Source of the DNA: JACVRW01 sp963764665
GTDB taxonomy: Bacteria > Actinomycetota > Thermoleophilia > Solirubrobacterales > Thermoleophilaceae
NCBI GenBank assembly: GCA_963764665.1
Contig: CAVXTL010000025.1
Location: 83,141-147,140, forward strand
DNA length: 64,000 nt
Reading direction: 5' to 3'
The notes beneath the pieces were generated by a model. That model was not told the DNA's origin. It saw only the letters and a list, made by a program, of their open reading frames with translations, and made no database searches. Of this stretch, positions 38,142 to 46,711 are shown piece after piece; the first letter of the stretch is position 1; each line of letters opens with the position of its first letter. The position numbers and the translations under genes are program-made.

Positions 38142-40552
38142 CTGACCACGAAGTTCACGAGCTTGCCGGGCACCACCACGGTCTTGACGATCTCGCGGCC
38201 GTTCATCCGGCTCGCGACCTTCTCGGAGGCGCGCGCGATCTCCTCGAGCTCCGAGTCGGTGGCTCCCGCCGGGGCCACCAGCCGATCCACCACCTTGCCG
38301 TTGATCTGCACGACCAGCTCGATCTCCTCGGTCACCAGCATGCTCGGGTCGGCCTCCGGCCAGGGCTCCTCCCAGACGCGGGCGCCGGTCATCAGCTCGT
38401 ACACCTCCGAGCCCAGGTGCGGGGCGAAAGGGAAGACCAGCGAGCCGGCGGTGGCCACGGCGAAGCGCATCGCCTCGGGCGACTCGCTCTCCCGGCCGCG
38501 GTAGATCTCGTTGACCAGCTCCATCACCGCCGCTATGGCGGTGTTGAAGGAGAACCGGCCCGTCATGTCGCGCGTGACCTTCTCGATCGCCCAGTGCGCC
38601 TTGCGCACGAGCGGGGTGGGCTCCGCGGGGGCGACCACGGCCGTCTCCCCCGCCCGGGCCACCTCCGCGGCGATCGTCCAGAGCCGCGTCAGGAAGCGAT
38701 TGACCCCGCCGGCCCCCTCGTCCTGCCAATCCGCGTCGTGCTCGGGCGGGCCGATGAAGAGGATGTAGCTCCGCGCCGTGTCGGCCCCGTAGCGCTCCAC
38801 CAGCTCGCGCGGGGACACGGCGTTGCCCTTGGACTTGGACATCTTCGTGCCGTCGCGGGTGATCATCCCCTGGGTGAAGAGGTGAGCGAACGGCTCGTTC
38901 GCGCCGAGTAGATCCAGGTCGTTCAGCGCCTTGACGAAGAAGCGCGCGTAGAGCAGGTGGAGGATCGCGTGCTCCACGCCGCCGATGTACTGGTCGACCG
39001 GCATCCAGGCGTCCACGACCCCGCGGTCCCAGGGCGCCTGGTCGTTGTGCGGGTCGCAGTAGCGCAGGAAGTACCAGGACGAGTCGACGAAGGTGTCCAT
39101 CGTGTCGGTCTCGCGCCGCGCCGGGCCGCCGCACTTCGGACACGTGGTCGCGACCCAGTCCTCGGCGGTGGCCAGAGGGGAGCGGCCCTTGGGCGCGTAG
39201 TCCTCGATCTCGGGGAGCCTCACCGGCAGCTGGTCGTCCGGGACCGCCACGAGCCCGTCGCGCTCGCAGCGGACGATGGGGATCGGGCAGCCCCAGTAGC
39301 GCTGGCGCGACAGCAGCCAATCGCGCAGCCGGTAGCTCACGGCGCGCTTCCCCTTGCCCTCCGCCTCGAGCCAGTCCACGATCGCCTCGTAGGCCTCGCG
39401 GTTGTTCAGCCCGTCGAAGCGGCCCGAGTTGACGAGCGGGCCGTCGTCGGTGCACGGGAGCTCCCCGCAGTCGACGACCCGGCGGATCTCGAGGTCGAAC
39501 CTCTCGGCGAACTCATGGTCGCGCGTGTCGTGCGCGGGCACGGCCATGACGGCGCCGGTGCCGTACTCCAGCAGCACGTAATCCGCCACGAACACCGGGA
39601 TCTGCTCGCCGTTCACCGGGTTGGTGACGGTGCGCCCGAGCGGCACGCCGGTCTTCTCCTTGTGCTCGTCGCCGCGGTCCTCGGCCGACTCCGTGATCGC
39701 CCGGTTCACGTACTCGCGCACCTCGGGGCTGTCGCGGAGCCGCAGTACGTCCGGGTGCTCGGGGGCCAGGACGAAGAAGGTCGCGCCGAAGAGAGTGTCG
39801 GGCCGGGTGGTGAACACCGGGAAGTCGATGCCCAGCTCCTCGCACCGGAAGGTCACCTCGGCGCCCTCCGAGCGGCCGATCCAGTTCTCCTGCATGGTGA
39901 CCACGTTGCGCGGCCACTCGATCTCGCGCACGTCCTCGAGCAGGCGGTCGGCGTAGTCCGTGATGCGGAAGAACCACTGCTCCAGCTGGCGCACCTCCAC
40001 GATCGCCCCGCAGCGGTCGCAGCGCCCGTCGATCACCTGCTCGTTGGCGAGGACCGTCTGGTCGTTGGGACACCACTTGACCGCGGCCTCCTTGCGGTAG
40101 GCGAGCCCGCGCTCGAACAGCCGGAGGAAGATCCACTGGGTCCAGCGGTAGTACTCCGGCTGGTGGGTGCCGAACTCGCGCGTCCAGTCGATCGAGATGC
40201 CCCACTGCATGAACTGGCTCCGGAACTCCCGGATCGACTCCTCGGTCGACTCGCGCGGGTGCCGGCCTGTCTTGATCGCGTGGTTCTCGGCAGGCAGGCC
40301 GAAGGCGTCGTAGCCCATCGGATGCAGCACCCGGTGCCCGTTGCGGCGCCGGAAATGGGCCACCGCGTCGCCGACGGAGTAGGTCTTCAGGTGCCCGATA
40401 TGAGGCTCGCCCGACGGGTAGGGCAGCATCTCGAGCACGTAGGCCTGGGGCCGCTCGTCCGGGTCGTTCGACACCTCCCAGGTGTGCTCGTCCGCCCAGA
40501 CGCGCTGCCACTTGGCCTCGATGGCTCTCGGGTCGTAGCGCTGGTCCGCCAT
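38138..40552 (-). CDS. leuS: Leucyl-tRNA synthetase
   Basis: Charges tRNA-Leu. 804 residues, normal bacterial size. HIGH motif PYPSGEPHIGHL near 44-55, editing domain (TTRPDTLFGATFFVLAPEH and the T-rich site), zinc-like CPNDQ/CPKCGG pattern, KMSKS as GTKMSKSKGN, anticodon-binding domain and C-terminal VQINGKVVDRLVAP. Start is the ATG at 40552; the open frame upstream belongs to the antisense of the hydrolase. Divergent from the hydrolase by 36 bases. Confidence 0.97.
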   Translation of the reverse strand: MADQRYDPRAIEAKWQRVWADEHTWEVSNDPDERPQAYVLEMLPYPSGEPHIGHLKTYSVGDAVAHFRRRNGHRVLHPMGYDAFGLPAENHAIKTGRHPRESTEESIREFRSQFMQWGISIDWTREFGTHQPEYYRWTQWIFLRLFERGLAYRKEAAVKWCPNDQTVLANEQVIDGRCDRCGAIVEVRQLEQWFFRITDYADRLLEDVREIEWPRNVVTMQENWIGRSEGAEVTFRCEELGIDFPVFTTRPDTLFGATFFVLAPEHPDVLRLRDSPEVREYVNRAITESAEDRGDEHKEKTGVPLGRTVTNPVNGEQIPVFVADYVLLEYGTGAVMAVPAHDTRDHEFAERFDLEIRRVVDCGELPCTDDGPLVNSGRFDGLNNREAYEAIVDWLEAEGKGKRAVSYRLRDWLLSRQRYWGCPIPIVRCERDGLVAVPDDQLPVRLPEIEDYAPKGRSPLATAEDWVATTCPKCGGPARRETDTMDTFVDSSWYFLRYCDPHNDQAPWDRGVVDAWMPVDQYIGGVEHAILHLLYARFFVKALNDLDLLGANEPFAHLFTQGMITRDGTKMSKSKGNAVSPRELVERYGADTARSYILFIGPPEHDADWQDEGAGGVNRFLTRLWTIAAEVARAGETAVVAPAEPTPLVRKAHWAIEKVTRDMTGRFSFNTAIAAVMELVNEIYRGRESESPEAMRFAVATAGSLVFPFAPHLGSEVYELMTGARVWEEPWPEADPSMLVTEEIELVVQINGKVVDRLVAPAGATDSELEEIARASEKVASRMNGREIVKTVVVPGKLVNFVVR

Positions 40553-40588
40553 GGCCGATGAGGGTATCCGCCGACATAGACTGCCGCC

Positions 40589-41485
40589 GTGACCGGCGAC
40601 TTCCGCTTGAACAGGCTGGTGCTGGACGCGGCCGAGATCGCCTATCTGCGGGAGGGCGAGGGCGGCCATCCGCTGCTGCTCATCCACGGCTGGCCGGAGA
40701 CGATGCGCATCTGGTGGCGCAACGTCGGGCCGTTGGCCGCGGCCGGCTTCGAGGTGATCGTCCCGGACCTGCGCGGCTTCGGCGAGTCGAGCCTGGCCGC
40801 CGACGACCGTTATGACGCTGCCGCGCACGCCCGCGACATGGAGGCGCTCGTGCGCGAAGAACTCGGGCACGAACGGGTCACGGTGTGCGCGGGCGACCTC
40901 GGGGGCGTGGTGGCCCAGGACCTGTCGCTGCGCTTCGAGGGGCTGGTGGACCGGCTGGTGCTCTTCAACACCATCCCGCCGGTTCTGCCGGACGGGCCGC
41001 GCGAGGTGCCGCGCGAGGTGCGGATGGCGGCCGACTACTTCCTGCGCCACGCCCGCGACGCGGACGGGCTGGCAGCGGAGCTGGACACCCCCGAGCGGCG
41101 CCGCCGCTACGTGGCCCAGTTCTACGGCTCGCGCTTCTGGGCGGCGCCCGGAGCGTTCGAGCGCGAGGACGTGGACTTCATGACCGAGCCCTTCGCCGAC
41201 GCCGACCGCTTCCGGGCATCGATCGCCAACTACGAGTACGCGGGCGGACCGCGCAAGTCGCCCGAGCGGATCCGCCTGACGGAGGTGAACCTCACCCCCA
41301 CGCTGATCCTCTATGGACCGGAGGACCACGTGATCCCGCGCGACTTCGCGACGCGGATGGAGGCGGCGTTCCCGGAGCGCGCCGGCCCCTTTGTCGTGGA
41401 GGGCGCCGGTCACTTCCTCCAGTGGGAGCGCGCCGACGTGCTGAACGGCGCGCTGCGCTGGCTCTGCTCGCCCGACGCGGCCTAG
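40589..41485 (+). CDS. Alpha/beta hydrolase, epoxide-hydrolase-like
   Basis: 298 residues. HGWPE oxyanion motif (33-37), nucleophile Asp103 in CAGDLGGVVAQ, and acid/base residues in PEDHVIP and GAGHFLQW. An Asp nucleophile with HGWPE fits soluble epoxide hydrolases and haloalkane dehalogenases; a hydrolysis of epoxide or halide is inferred only from this. GTG start. It ends on CTAG, sharing the stop with modC on the other strand. Confidence 0.85.
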   Translation: MTGDFRLNRLVLDAAEIAYLREGEGGHPLLLIHGWPETMRIWWRNVGPLAAAGFEVIVPDLRGFGESSLAADDRYDAAAHARDMEALVREELGHERVTVCAGDLGGVVAQDLSLRFEGLVDRLVLFNTIPPVLPDGPREVPREVRMAADYFLRHARDADGLAAELDTPERRRRYVAQFYGSRFWAAPGAFEREDVDFMTEPFADADRFRASIANYEYAGGPRKSPERIRLTEVNLTPTLILYGPEDHVIPRDFATRMEAAFPERAGPFVVEGAGHFLQWERADVLNGALRWLCSPDAA

Positions 41486-42549
41486 CGGGCCACGAGCCGC
41501 GTGGCGGCCGCCTTCCAGGTGGCGAGCACGCGCGTGCCCTCGCGCAGCTCCAGCCGGTGCGTGGAAGCCAGCGTGACCTCCGCCGCGAGCGGCTGGCCCG
41601 CGGCCAGACCCAGTCGCACACGGTTGCCGAGCTCCGTGACCGACGTGATCGCGGCCTCGAGGCCGTTCTGTGCCGACCCGCTGGGATCGGCCCGGTCGAG
41701 CGGGCGCACCTCGATCTCCCAGGGGAACACGCTGACAGCCACGGCGCCGGCTCCCGCGTCGGTGCTCATGACCTCGCCGCCGCCGTCGAGCTCGATGCGC
41801 GTGAGGCCCTCCGGACCGGGGGTCGCGCTGCCGGTGAGCACCACCGCGCCGGTGAAGTCGGCCACGAACGAGGTGCCCGGGGCCGCAGCAAGCTCGCCCG
41901 CACTGCCCTCCTGGACGATGCGCCCGCCGTCGATCACGCCCACCCGGTCGCCCAGCAGCGCCGCCTCGGAGAAGTCGTGCGTCACGAGCAGGGCCGGAAC
42001 CTGCGCCTCTCTCAGCACGGCCCCGAGCTCGCGGCCGGCGCTCGCACGGGTGCGCGAGTCCAGTGCCGCCAGCGGCTCGTCGAGCAGGAGCACCTCCGGC
42101 CGGCGGGCCAGCGCCCGCGCCAGGGCCACGCGCTGGCGCTCACCCCCCGAGAGGGTGCCCGGCCGGGCGTCGGCCAGGCGTTCCATTCCGAAGCGGCCCA
42201 GCAGGTCGATCGCACGCGTCCGGCGCTCGCCGCGCGGCAGCTCGCGCAGCGGGTAGGCCACGTTGCGCCAGGCGCTCAGATGCGGGAAGAGCGCGTGGTC
42301 CTGGAAGAGGTACCCGCAGCGCCGCAGGTCCGGGGCGAGATCGCGCCCGGTGGCGGTGTCGAGCCACGTTTCGTCACCGCAGCGCACCACGCCACGCTCG
42401 GGGCGCAGCAGCCCTGCCACCACGCGCAGGATGCTGGTCTTGCCGGCCCCCGAAGGGCCCGCGAGCGCCAGGCACTCCCCTCCTGCCACGTCGAGCGACA
42501 CGTCGAGCTCGAGGGCGCCCAGCCGGGTGCCCAGCTCAACGTGGAGCAC
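41482..42549 (-). CDS. modC: Molybdate ABC transporter ATP-binding protein ModC
   Basis: 355-residue ATPase. Walker A GPSGAGKTS at 31-39, signature LSGGERQRVALARAL near 137, Walker B LLLDEPLAALD near 157, H-loop VTHDFSEA. A C-terminal TOBE/Mop-like domain (about 225-350) is the molybdate-binding regulatory part typical of ModC. It overlaps modB by 14 bases. Confidence 0.93.
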   Translation of the reverse strand: MLHVELGTRLGALELDVSLDVAGGECLALAGPSGAGKTSILRVVAGLLRPERGVVRCGDETWLDTATGRDLAPDLRRCGYLFQDHALFPHLSAWRNVAYPLRELPRGERRTRAIDLLGRFGMERLADARPGTLSGGERQRVALARALARRPEVLLLDEPLAALDSRTRASAGRELGAVLREAQVPALLVTHDFSEAALLGDRVGVIDGGRIVQEGSAGELAAAPGTSFVADFTGAVVLTGSATPGPEGLTRIELDGGGEVMSTDAGAGAVAVSVFPWEIEVRPLDRADPSGSAQNGLEAAITSVTELGNRVRLGLAAGQPLAAEVTLASTHRLELREGTRVLATWKAAATRLVAR

Positions 42550-43342
42550 GACCGAGCGCTTCCGGACCGGCCACGAGCTTCACGGACAGGAGGATCGCGC
42601 CGGCCATGGCGACCAGCACGGCCGACAGCGCCAGAGCGGCGTCGAAGTCGGTGGCGAAGCGGTCGTAGATTGCGAGCGGCGCCGTCTGCGTGACGCCCTG
42701 GAAGGAGCCCGCGAACATGAGCGTGGCGCCGAACTCTCCCAGGGCCCGCCCCGTGGCGAGGGCGGCACCGGCGGCGAGGCCCGGCATTGCCACCGGAATC
42801 ATCACGCGCAGGAACCCGCGTGCCTCCGGCGCGCCGAGCGTTCGCGACGCGTCGCGCAGCGCCGGGTCCACCGCCGCGAACGCGGCGATCGCCTGGCGGA
42901 CGTAGAACGGCGAGGCCACGAACGTGAGCGCCACCACCACGCCGGCGGTGGTGAGCGACAGCTCGATCCCCGCCGTCTCGAGGCTTCCGCCGAGAATTCC
43001 CGTGGGCCCGACCGCGGCCAGCAGCCCAATCCCGGCCACCGCGGGTGGGAGCACCAGGGGGAGCTCGATCAGCGTGATCAGGATGGCCCGCCCGCGGAAG
43101 CTGCGGGTGGCGAGGAAGTAGGCGGCGGGCGTGCCCACCAGCAGGATCACCGCCATCGCCGCGGCGGTGGTGCGGAGGCTCAGCCAGAGCGCGTCGAGGG
43201 CGTCCGGCTCGCCGAGGCTGTCCAGCAGCTGTGCGGGGCTGCTGTCCACGAAGATCGCCACGATCGGCAGCGTCAGGAACGTGAGCGCAGCCGCCAGGGC
43301 GGCGGCCAGCAGAACAGGGAACCAGACTGAGCGGGCCGTCAA
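42536..43342 (-). CDS. modB: Molybdate ABC transporter permease ModB, TTG start
   Basis: 268-residue permease with five to six membrane helices and the EAA-loop (SRTLGAPEARGFLRVMIPVA) that contacts ModC. The TTG at 43342 overlaps the modA stop (TTGA) and gives the normal N-terminus LTARSVWFPVLLAAAL. The order modA-modB-modC is standard. Confidence 0.92.
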   Translation of the reverse strand: MTARSVWFPVLLAAALAAALTFLTLPIVAIFVDSSPAQLLDSLGEPDALDALWLSLRTTAAAMAVILLVGTPAAYFLATRSFRGRAILITLIELPLVLPPAVAGIGLLAAVGPTGILGGSLETAGIELSLTTAGVVVALTFVASPFYVRQAIAAFAAVDPALRDASRTLGAPEARGFLRVMIPVAMPGLAAGAALATGRALGEFGATLMFAGSFQGVTQTAPLAIYDRFATDFDAALALSAVLVAMAGAILLSVKLVAGPEALGRAPR

Positions 43343-44094
43343 GGCGCAGGCCCGAAACCGGCCTCCCGGAGGGCGTCGGCGCACGAACCGGTCTCCAGCC
43401 CAGCCACGAACGCCCGCGCCGGGCCGGGTTGCTTGGCCTTCTTGACCACCCCCGCCGCATAGGTCACCTGCGGCTGAAGCGAGTCCGGAAGCTGGATCGC
43501 CGTCAGGGCATCGCCCGTGGCGTTCACATCCGTCACGTATACGAAGCCGGCGTCGACCGCACCCTGCGAGAGCTTCCCGACGATGCCCTTCACGTCGGGC
43601 TCGTTGGAGCGCACGTTCGCGAGGATCGCTTTCTCCTGATCGGCCGGGAGCCGTGCCAGCACCTCGCGGGTGTAGGAGCCGATCGGCACCGACTCGGAGC
43701 CGATCGCGATCTTCACGCCGGGCTTGGTGAGGTCCTCTATGGCGTCGATGTCCGAGCCCTTCGGCACAGCGAGCACGAACGTGTTGGTGGCGAAGTCCTC
43801 CGGCGTGTCGAGCAGCCCCTCCCGCTCGAGCTCGTCGGGGAGCTTCGTGTTGGCCGCCGCGTACACGTCCACGGGCGCCCCCTGGCGAATCTGGGCCGCG
43901 AGCTCGTCCGATCCGGCGAACGAGAGCTTGACGCTGGCATCCGGGAAGCCCTTGGCGCAGGAGGTGATCGCCTCCGTCATCGACGAGGCGGCGGACACGA
44001 CCAGGCGCGGCTTGGAGGCGGGCCCCTCCTCGTCTTCACCGCATCCCGCCAACACAAGCGCCACGAGGGCCAGCAGCGCGGCGAGGCGCCTCAC
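43339..44094 (-). CDS. modA: Molybdate-binding lipoprotein ModA
   Basis: 251-residue substrate-binding lipoprotein. Signal peptide with lipobox LAGC (Cys18); mature family motifs VVSAASSMTEAI and FAGSDELAAQIRQGAPVDVYAAAN. Binds molybdate or tungstate and delivers it to ModBC. GTG start overlapping the regulator stop by four bases. Confidence 0.94.
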   Translation of the reverse strand: MRRLAALLALVALVLAGCGEDEEGPASKPRLVVSAASSMTEAITSCAKGFPDASVKLSFAGSDELAAQIRQGAPVDVYAAANTKLPDELEREGLLDTPEDFATNTFVLAVPKGSDIDAIEDLTKPGVKIAIGSESVPIGSYTREVLARLPADQEKAILANVRSNEPDVKGIVGKLSQGAVDAGFVYVTDVNATGDALTAIQLPDSLQPQVTYAAGVVKKAKQPGPARAFVAGLETGSCADALREAGFGPAP

Positions 44095-44483
44095 GTGCGC
44101 TCCACCATCACCGACGTCGCCTTCACCGCAGCAGTGGCCGGCACTCCGGGGGCCAGTCCGAGATCCTCGACCGCGTCGCGCGTGACGGCCGCGATCACGA
44201 GGTGCGGGCCGGCCTCGATCTCCACGAGCGCCATCACCCCGTCGATCTCGACCGAGCGGACCACGCCCGGGAAACGGTTGCGGGCCGAGAATGTGTCTCC
44301 CGCGCGATGGCGGTCGGGCCGGTTGGCCAGGCGCTCGACCTCGCGCCGCGGGACGCGCCGGCGGTTGGCCGAGTCGCGATCGGTGTGCAGCTTGCCGGCG
44401 CGCTCCCAGCGACGCAGCGTGTCCGGGCTGACGCCTATCGCCTGCGCGGCGTCGCCGATGAGAAGGCCGGGGTCGCGCGCCAT
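44091..44483 (-). CDS. HTH-TOBE molybdenum-responsive regulator
   Basis: 130 residues: an N-terminal MerR-like helix-turn-helix (LIGDAAQAIGVSPDTLRRWERAGKL) and a C-terminal TOBE/Mop domain (RNRFPGVVRSVEIDGVMALVEI) that binds molybdate oxyanions. Combining the two fits a compact ModE-like switch. It heads the mod operon, overlapping modA by GTGA. A symmetrical site just upstream could be its operator, so autoregulation is inferred. Confidence 0.85.
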   Translation of the reverse strand: MARDPGLLIGDAAQAIGVSPDTLRRWERAGKLHTDRDSANRRRVPRREVERLANRPDRHRAGDTFSARNRFPGVVRSVEIDGVMALVEIEAGPHLVIAAVTRDAVEDLGLAPGVPATAAVKATSVMVERT

Positions 44484-44486
44484 CGT

Positions 44487-44507
44487 TGCCTAAGCATTAC
44501 ATAGGCA
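44487..44507. promoter_or_regulatory. Inverted repeat upstream of mod operon and ltrA
   Basis: Arms TGCCTA and TAGGCA separated by nine bases (AGCATTACA), four bases upstream of the HTH-TOBE start codon. On the minus strand the TATGTAAT within it looks like a -10 region. A candidate operator for the regulator, and it is in the gap shared with ltrA. Confidence 0.5.
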
Positions 44508-44542
44508 GAGACCGGGTGCTTGCCTGCTTTAGTAGGCGCACC

Positions 44543-45679
44543 GTGACGAAGGTGGCCGAGAAGCGGGTCGCGCCGCTCGAGCTCTTCTTCGATCTCGTGT
44601 TCGTGTTCGCGCTCACGCAGGTGACCGCGCTCATGTCGCACCACCCGACCTGGGAAGGCCTCGGGCAGGGCGTCCTGGTACTGGCGGCGCTCTGGTGGGC
44701 GTGGGGCGCCTATGCGTGGCTGACCAACTACATCGCGGCGGACGAAGGCAAGGAGCGGCTCCTCATCTTCGGCGCGATGGGCGGGTTCCTGGTCGCCGCA
44801 CTTGCGACGCCGGAGGCGTTCGGCGACGACGCGCTGATCTTCGGGATCGCCTACGCCGCAGTCCGCTGGCTGCACATCTTCCTTTTCGCCGAGGCCAACG
44901 ACGACATCGACACCGGCCAGGCGATCAGGCGCCTCGCCCGGACCGCCCTGCCCGGCCCGGCGCTGCTGATCGTGGCCGCGTTCACCGATGGGACGCTTCA
45001 GGCCGCCCTCTGGGTGCTGGCCCTGGCGATTGACTTCTCGGGCCCATTCGTGTTCGGCGTGCGCGGCTTCCGGGTTTCGCCCGGCCACTTCTCCGAGCGC
45101 TTCGCGCTGATCGTGATCATCGCGCTCGGCGAGTCGATCGTTGCGATCGGTGCGGGACTCAGCGGCGAGCTCGACGCCGGGATCATCGTTGCGGCGCTAG
45201 TGGGCCTTGCGCTCGCCTGCGCGCTCTGGTGGGCGTACTTCGACGTGATCGTCCTACAGGCCGAGCAGCGCTTCCGAGGGGCATCCGGGCACGAGCTCAA
45301 CCGCATCGCACGCGACTCGTACAGCTACATCCATCTGCCCATGGTCGCCGGCATCGTGCTGGTGGCACTCGGCGTCAAGAAGACGATCGGCCATGTGGAC
45401 AAGCCGCTGGAGACCGTGCAGGCAGTGGCGCTGTTCGGCGGGGTGGCGCTGTACTACGGAGGGCACGTGGCCTTTCGTCTGCGAATGGTCCACACCCTCA
45501 ACCGCCAGCGGCTGATCGCCGCCCTCGTCTGCCTCGCGCTCATTCCTGTCGGCACCGAGGTGGACGCGCTGGTGGCCCTCGCCCTGGCCACGGCCGTGGC
45601 CTCCGCCGTGATCGCGTATGAGACGATCCGGTTCGCCGAGCACCGCCGCCGGGTGAGGGCCGAGCACGCGGCGGGTTAG
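44543..45679 (+). CDS. Low-temperature-requirement protein A family membrane protein
   Basis: 378 residues, about ten or eleven membrane helices, with the LtrA signature VAPLELFFDLVFVFALTQ at the start and the repeats WWAWGAYAWLTNYI and RLARTALPGPA. LtrA was named for growth at low temperature in Listeria but its function is not known. GTG at 44543 is preferred over an earlier ATG-containing frame because the conserved block follows directly. Divergent from the mod regulator. Confidence 0.85.
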   Translation: MTKVAEKRVAPLELFFDLVFVFALTQVTALMSHHPTWEGLGQGVLVLAALWWAWGAYAWLTNYIAADEGKERLLIFGAMGGFLVAALATPEAFGDDALIFGIAYAAVRWLHIFLFAEANDDIDTGQAIRRLARTALPGPALLIVAAFTDGTLQAALWVLALAIDFSGPFVFGVRGFRVSPGHFSERFALIVIIALGESIVAIGAGLSGELDAGIIVAALVGLALACALWWAYFDVIVLQAEQRFRGASGHELNRIARDSYSYIHLPMVAGIVLVALGVKKTIGHVDKPLETVQAVALFGGVALYYGGHVAFRLRMVHTLNRQRLIAALVCLALIPVGTEVDALVALALATAVASAVIAYETIRFAEHRRRVRAEHAAG

Positions 45680-45701
45680 GGCACCTAGTCCGTCGCCCGA
45701 C

Positions 45702-45830
45702 TCATGCCTGAGCGGGAACGAGGCGGGCGTAGGGCCGCCCGCGGCGGCTGATCTCGACCTCGTGGCCGGCGGCGGCCTGCTCGAGGTAGTGGCCGAAATG
45801 GTTGCGGAACTCGTGGCAGCCGGCCCGCAA
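45702..45830 (-). CDS. Phd/YefM-type antitoxin, no cognate toxin
   Basis: About 42 residues from a TTG at 45830: GCHEFRNHFGHYLEQAAAGHEVEISRR and GRPYARLVPAQ match the N-terminus of prevent-host-death antitoxins, which bind DNA and neutralise toxins. It is shorter than usual and lies 15 bases from the end of a tRNA-Ala gene. The frame is continuous with the nuclease ORF through the tRNA, so it may be a separate gene or a fused tail. There is no toxin gene after it; ltrA ends nearby on the other strand. Confidence 0.5.
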   Translation of the reverse strand: MRAGCHEFRNHFGHYLEQAAAGHEVEISRRGRPYARLVPAQA

Positions 45831-46337
45831 CGCCGGTGAGGGAGTGGAGCTGAGGGGGCTCGAACCCCTGACCTCGTGGCTGCCAGCCACGCGCTCTTCC
45901 AGCTGAGCTACAGCCCCTCGAAACTCGAATTGTGACGCAAAGTTGAGACAAGCCCGCTGGCCGTTCAGCGTAGGCCTGACTCTCAGCCAGATTTCCTTGC
46001 GTCCAACGGCCAGATGGCTCGGGAGAAGGTAGCAACGATCGAGTTCGCCGCAGTAGACGGCGAGGAGGTCGATCTCCTCCTCGGTGTAGCTAGTTCGAAC
46101 GTAGCCACCGGGAGTGCACCGGGAGCCTTCGGTCTTGACCTGAACAACGCTCGCGTCGCGGACGAGCCCGCCCCATTTGCACTGCACCCGGAGGAGCTTT
46201 CCACCGATTTCGAAGGCCAGGTCGTATCGACCATGCTCCTGCATGGGCCGCAGGACGGCCACTCCCAGTGCGCATGCCTCCGTGGCGATCTTCATCTCCG
46301 CCAGCGCGCCCTTCTGGTTCGACGTCAACACGAACAC
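45702..46337 (-). CDS. PD-(D/E)XK endonuclease-like protein (reading through tRNA-Ala)
   Basis: A continuous 211-codon frame. The first 140 residues resemble the group I intron-associated PD-(D/E)XK family: NQKGALAEMKIATEACALGVAVLRPMQ, then active-site Asp in GRYDLAFEIGGK and VQCKWG (Q-x-K). Codons 143-166 translate the tRNA-Ala gene (FRGAVAQLEERVAGSHEV), and the last 42 are Phd-like. No stop separates them. Whether the real protein ends inside the tRNA or includes the tail is not clear. The start is GTG at 46337 (or TTG at 46328). Confidence 0.62.
   Translation of the reverse strand: MFVLTSNQKGALAEMKIATEACALGVAVLRPMQEHGRYDLAFEIGGKLLRVQCKWGGLVRDASVVQVKTEGSRCTPGGYVRTSYTEEEIDLLAVYCGELDRCYLLPSHLAVGRKEIWLRVRPTLNGQRACLNFASQFEFRGAVAQLEERVAGSHEVRGSSPLSSTPSPALRAGCHEFRNHFGHYLEQAAAGHEVEISRRGRPYARLVPAQA
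45845..45917 (-). tRNA. tRNA-Ala (anticodon GGC)
   Basis: 73-base cloverleaf without encoded CCA. Acceptor GGGGCTG pairs with CAGCTCC, including the G3:U70 wobble that identifies alanine tRNAs. D-stem GCTC/GAGC, anticodon stem CGTGG/CCACG with loop CTGGCAG (anticodon at 45882-45884), T-arm AGGGG-TTCGAGC-CCCCT, discriminator A73. It reads GCC codons. Confidence 0.95.
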
Positions 46338-46363
46338 ATGTTCGCATACGAGTCGGCTGGAAG

Positions 46364-46711
46364 TCAGACCACTGAGCGCACCGGGGCCTCGCCCCAGAGC
46401 TGCTCCAAGCGGTAGTAGCTCCGCGCGTCGGGCGTGAAGATGTGCACCACGCAGTCGAGGTAGTCGAGCAGGATCCAGCTGGCCTCGCGCTGGCCCTCGG
46501 CGCGGCGAGGCAGCAGGCCCTCCTCCTTCTTCAGCTCCTCGTGGATGGCGTCGTGGATCGCCTTCGTCTGGCGCTCGGTGTTGCCCGAGCAGATCACGAA
46601 GAAGTCGGTGTAGCTCACGATCTCGCGCAGGTCGATCACGCGCACGTCGACCGCCTTGCGGTCCGACGCGATCTCGGCGATGCGCTCGGACAGCTGCTCG
46701 GAGTCCATCAT
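46364..46711 (-). CDS. rsfS: Ribosomal silencing factor RsfS
   Basis: 115-residue protein that binds L14 on the 50S subunit and blocks joining with 30S during starvation. Family motif RVIDLREIVSYTDFFVICSGNTERQ and the C-terminal EASWILLDYLDCVVHIF are present. Starts with two adjacent ATG codons; the first overlaps the nadD stop as ATGA. It is the usual nadD partner. Confidence 0.95.
   Translation of the reverse strand: MMDSEQLSERIAEIASDRKAVDVRVIDLREIVSYTDFFVICSGNTERQTKAIHDAIHEELKKEEGLLPRRAEGQREASWILLDYLDCVVHIFTPDARSYYRLEQLWGEAPVRSVV

Noticed and set aside
45845..45917. Encoded CCA end on tRNA-Ala
   Set aside because: After discriminator A73 the bases are CTCC, so CCA must be added enzymatically, which is usual in actinobacteria.
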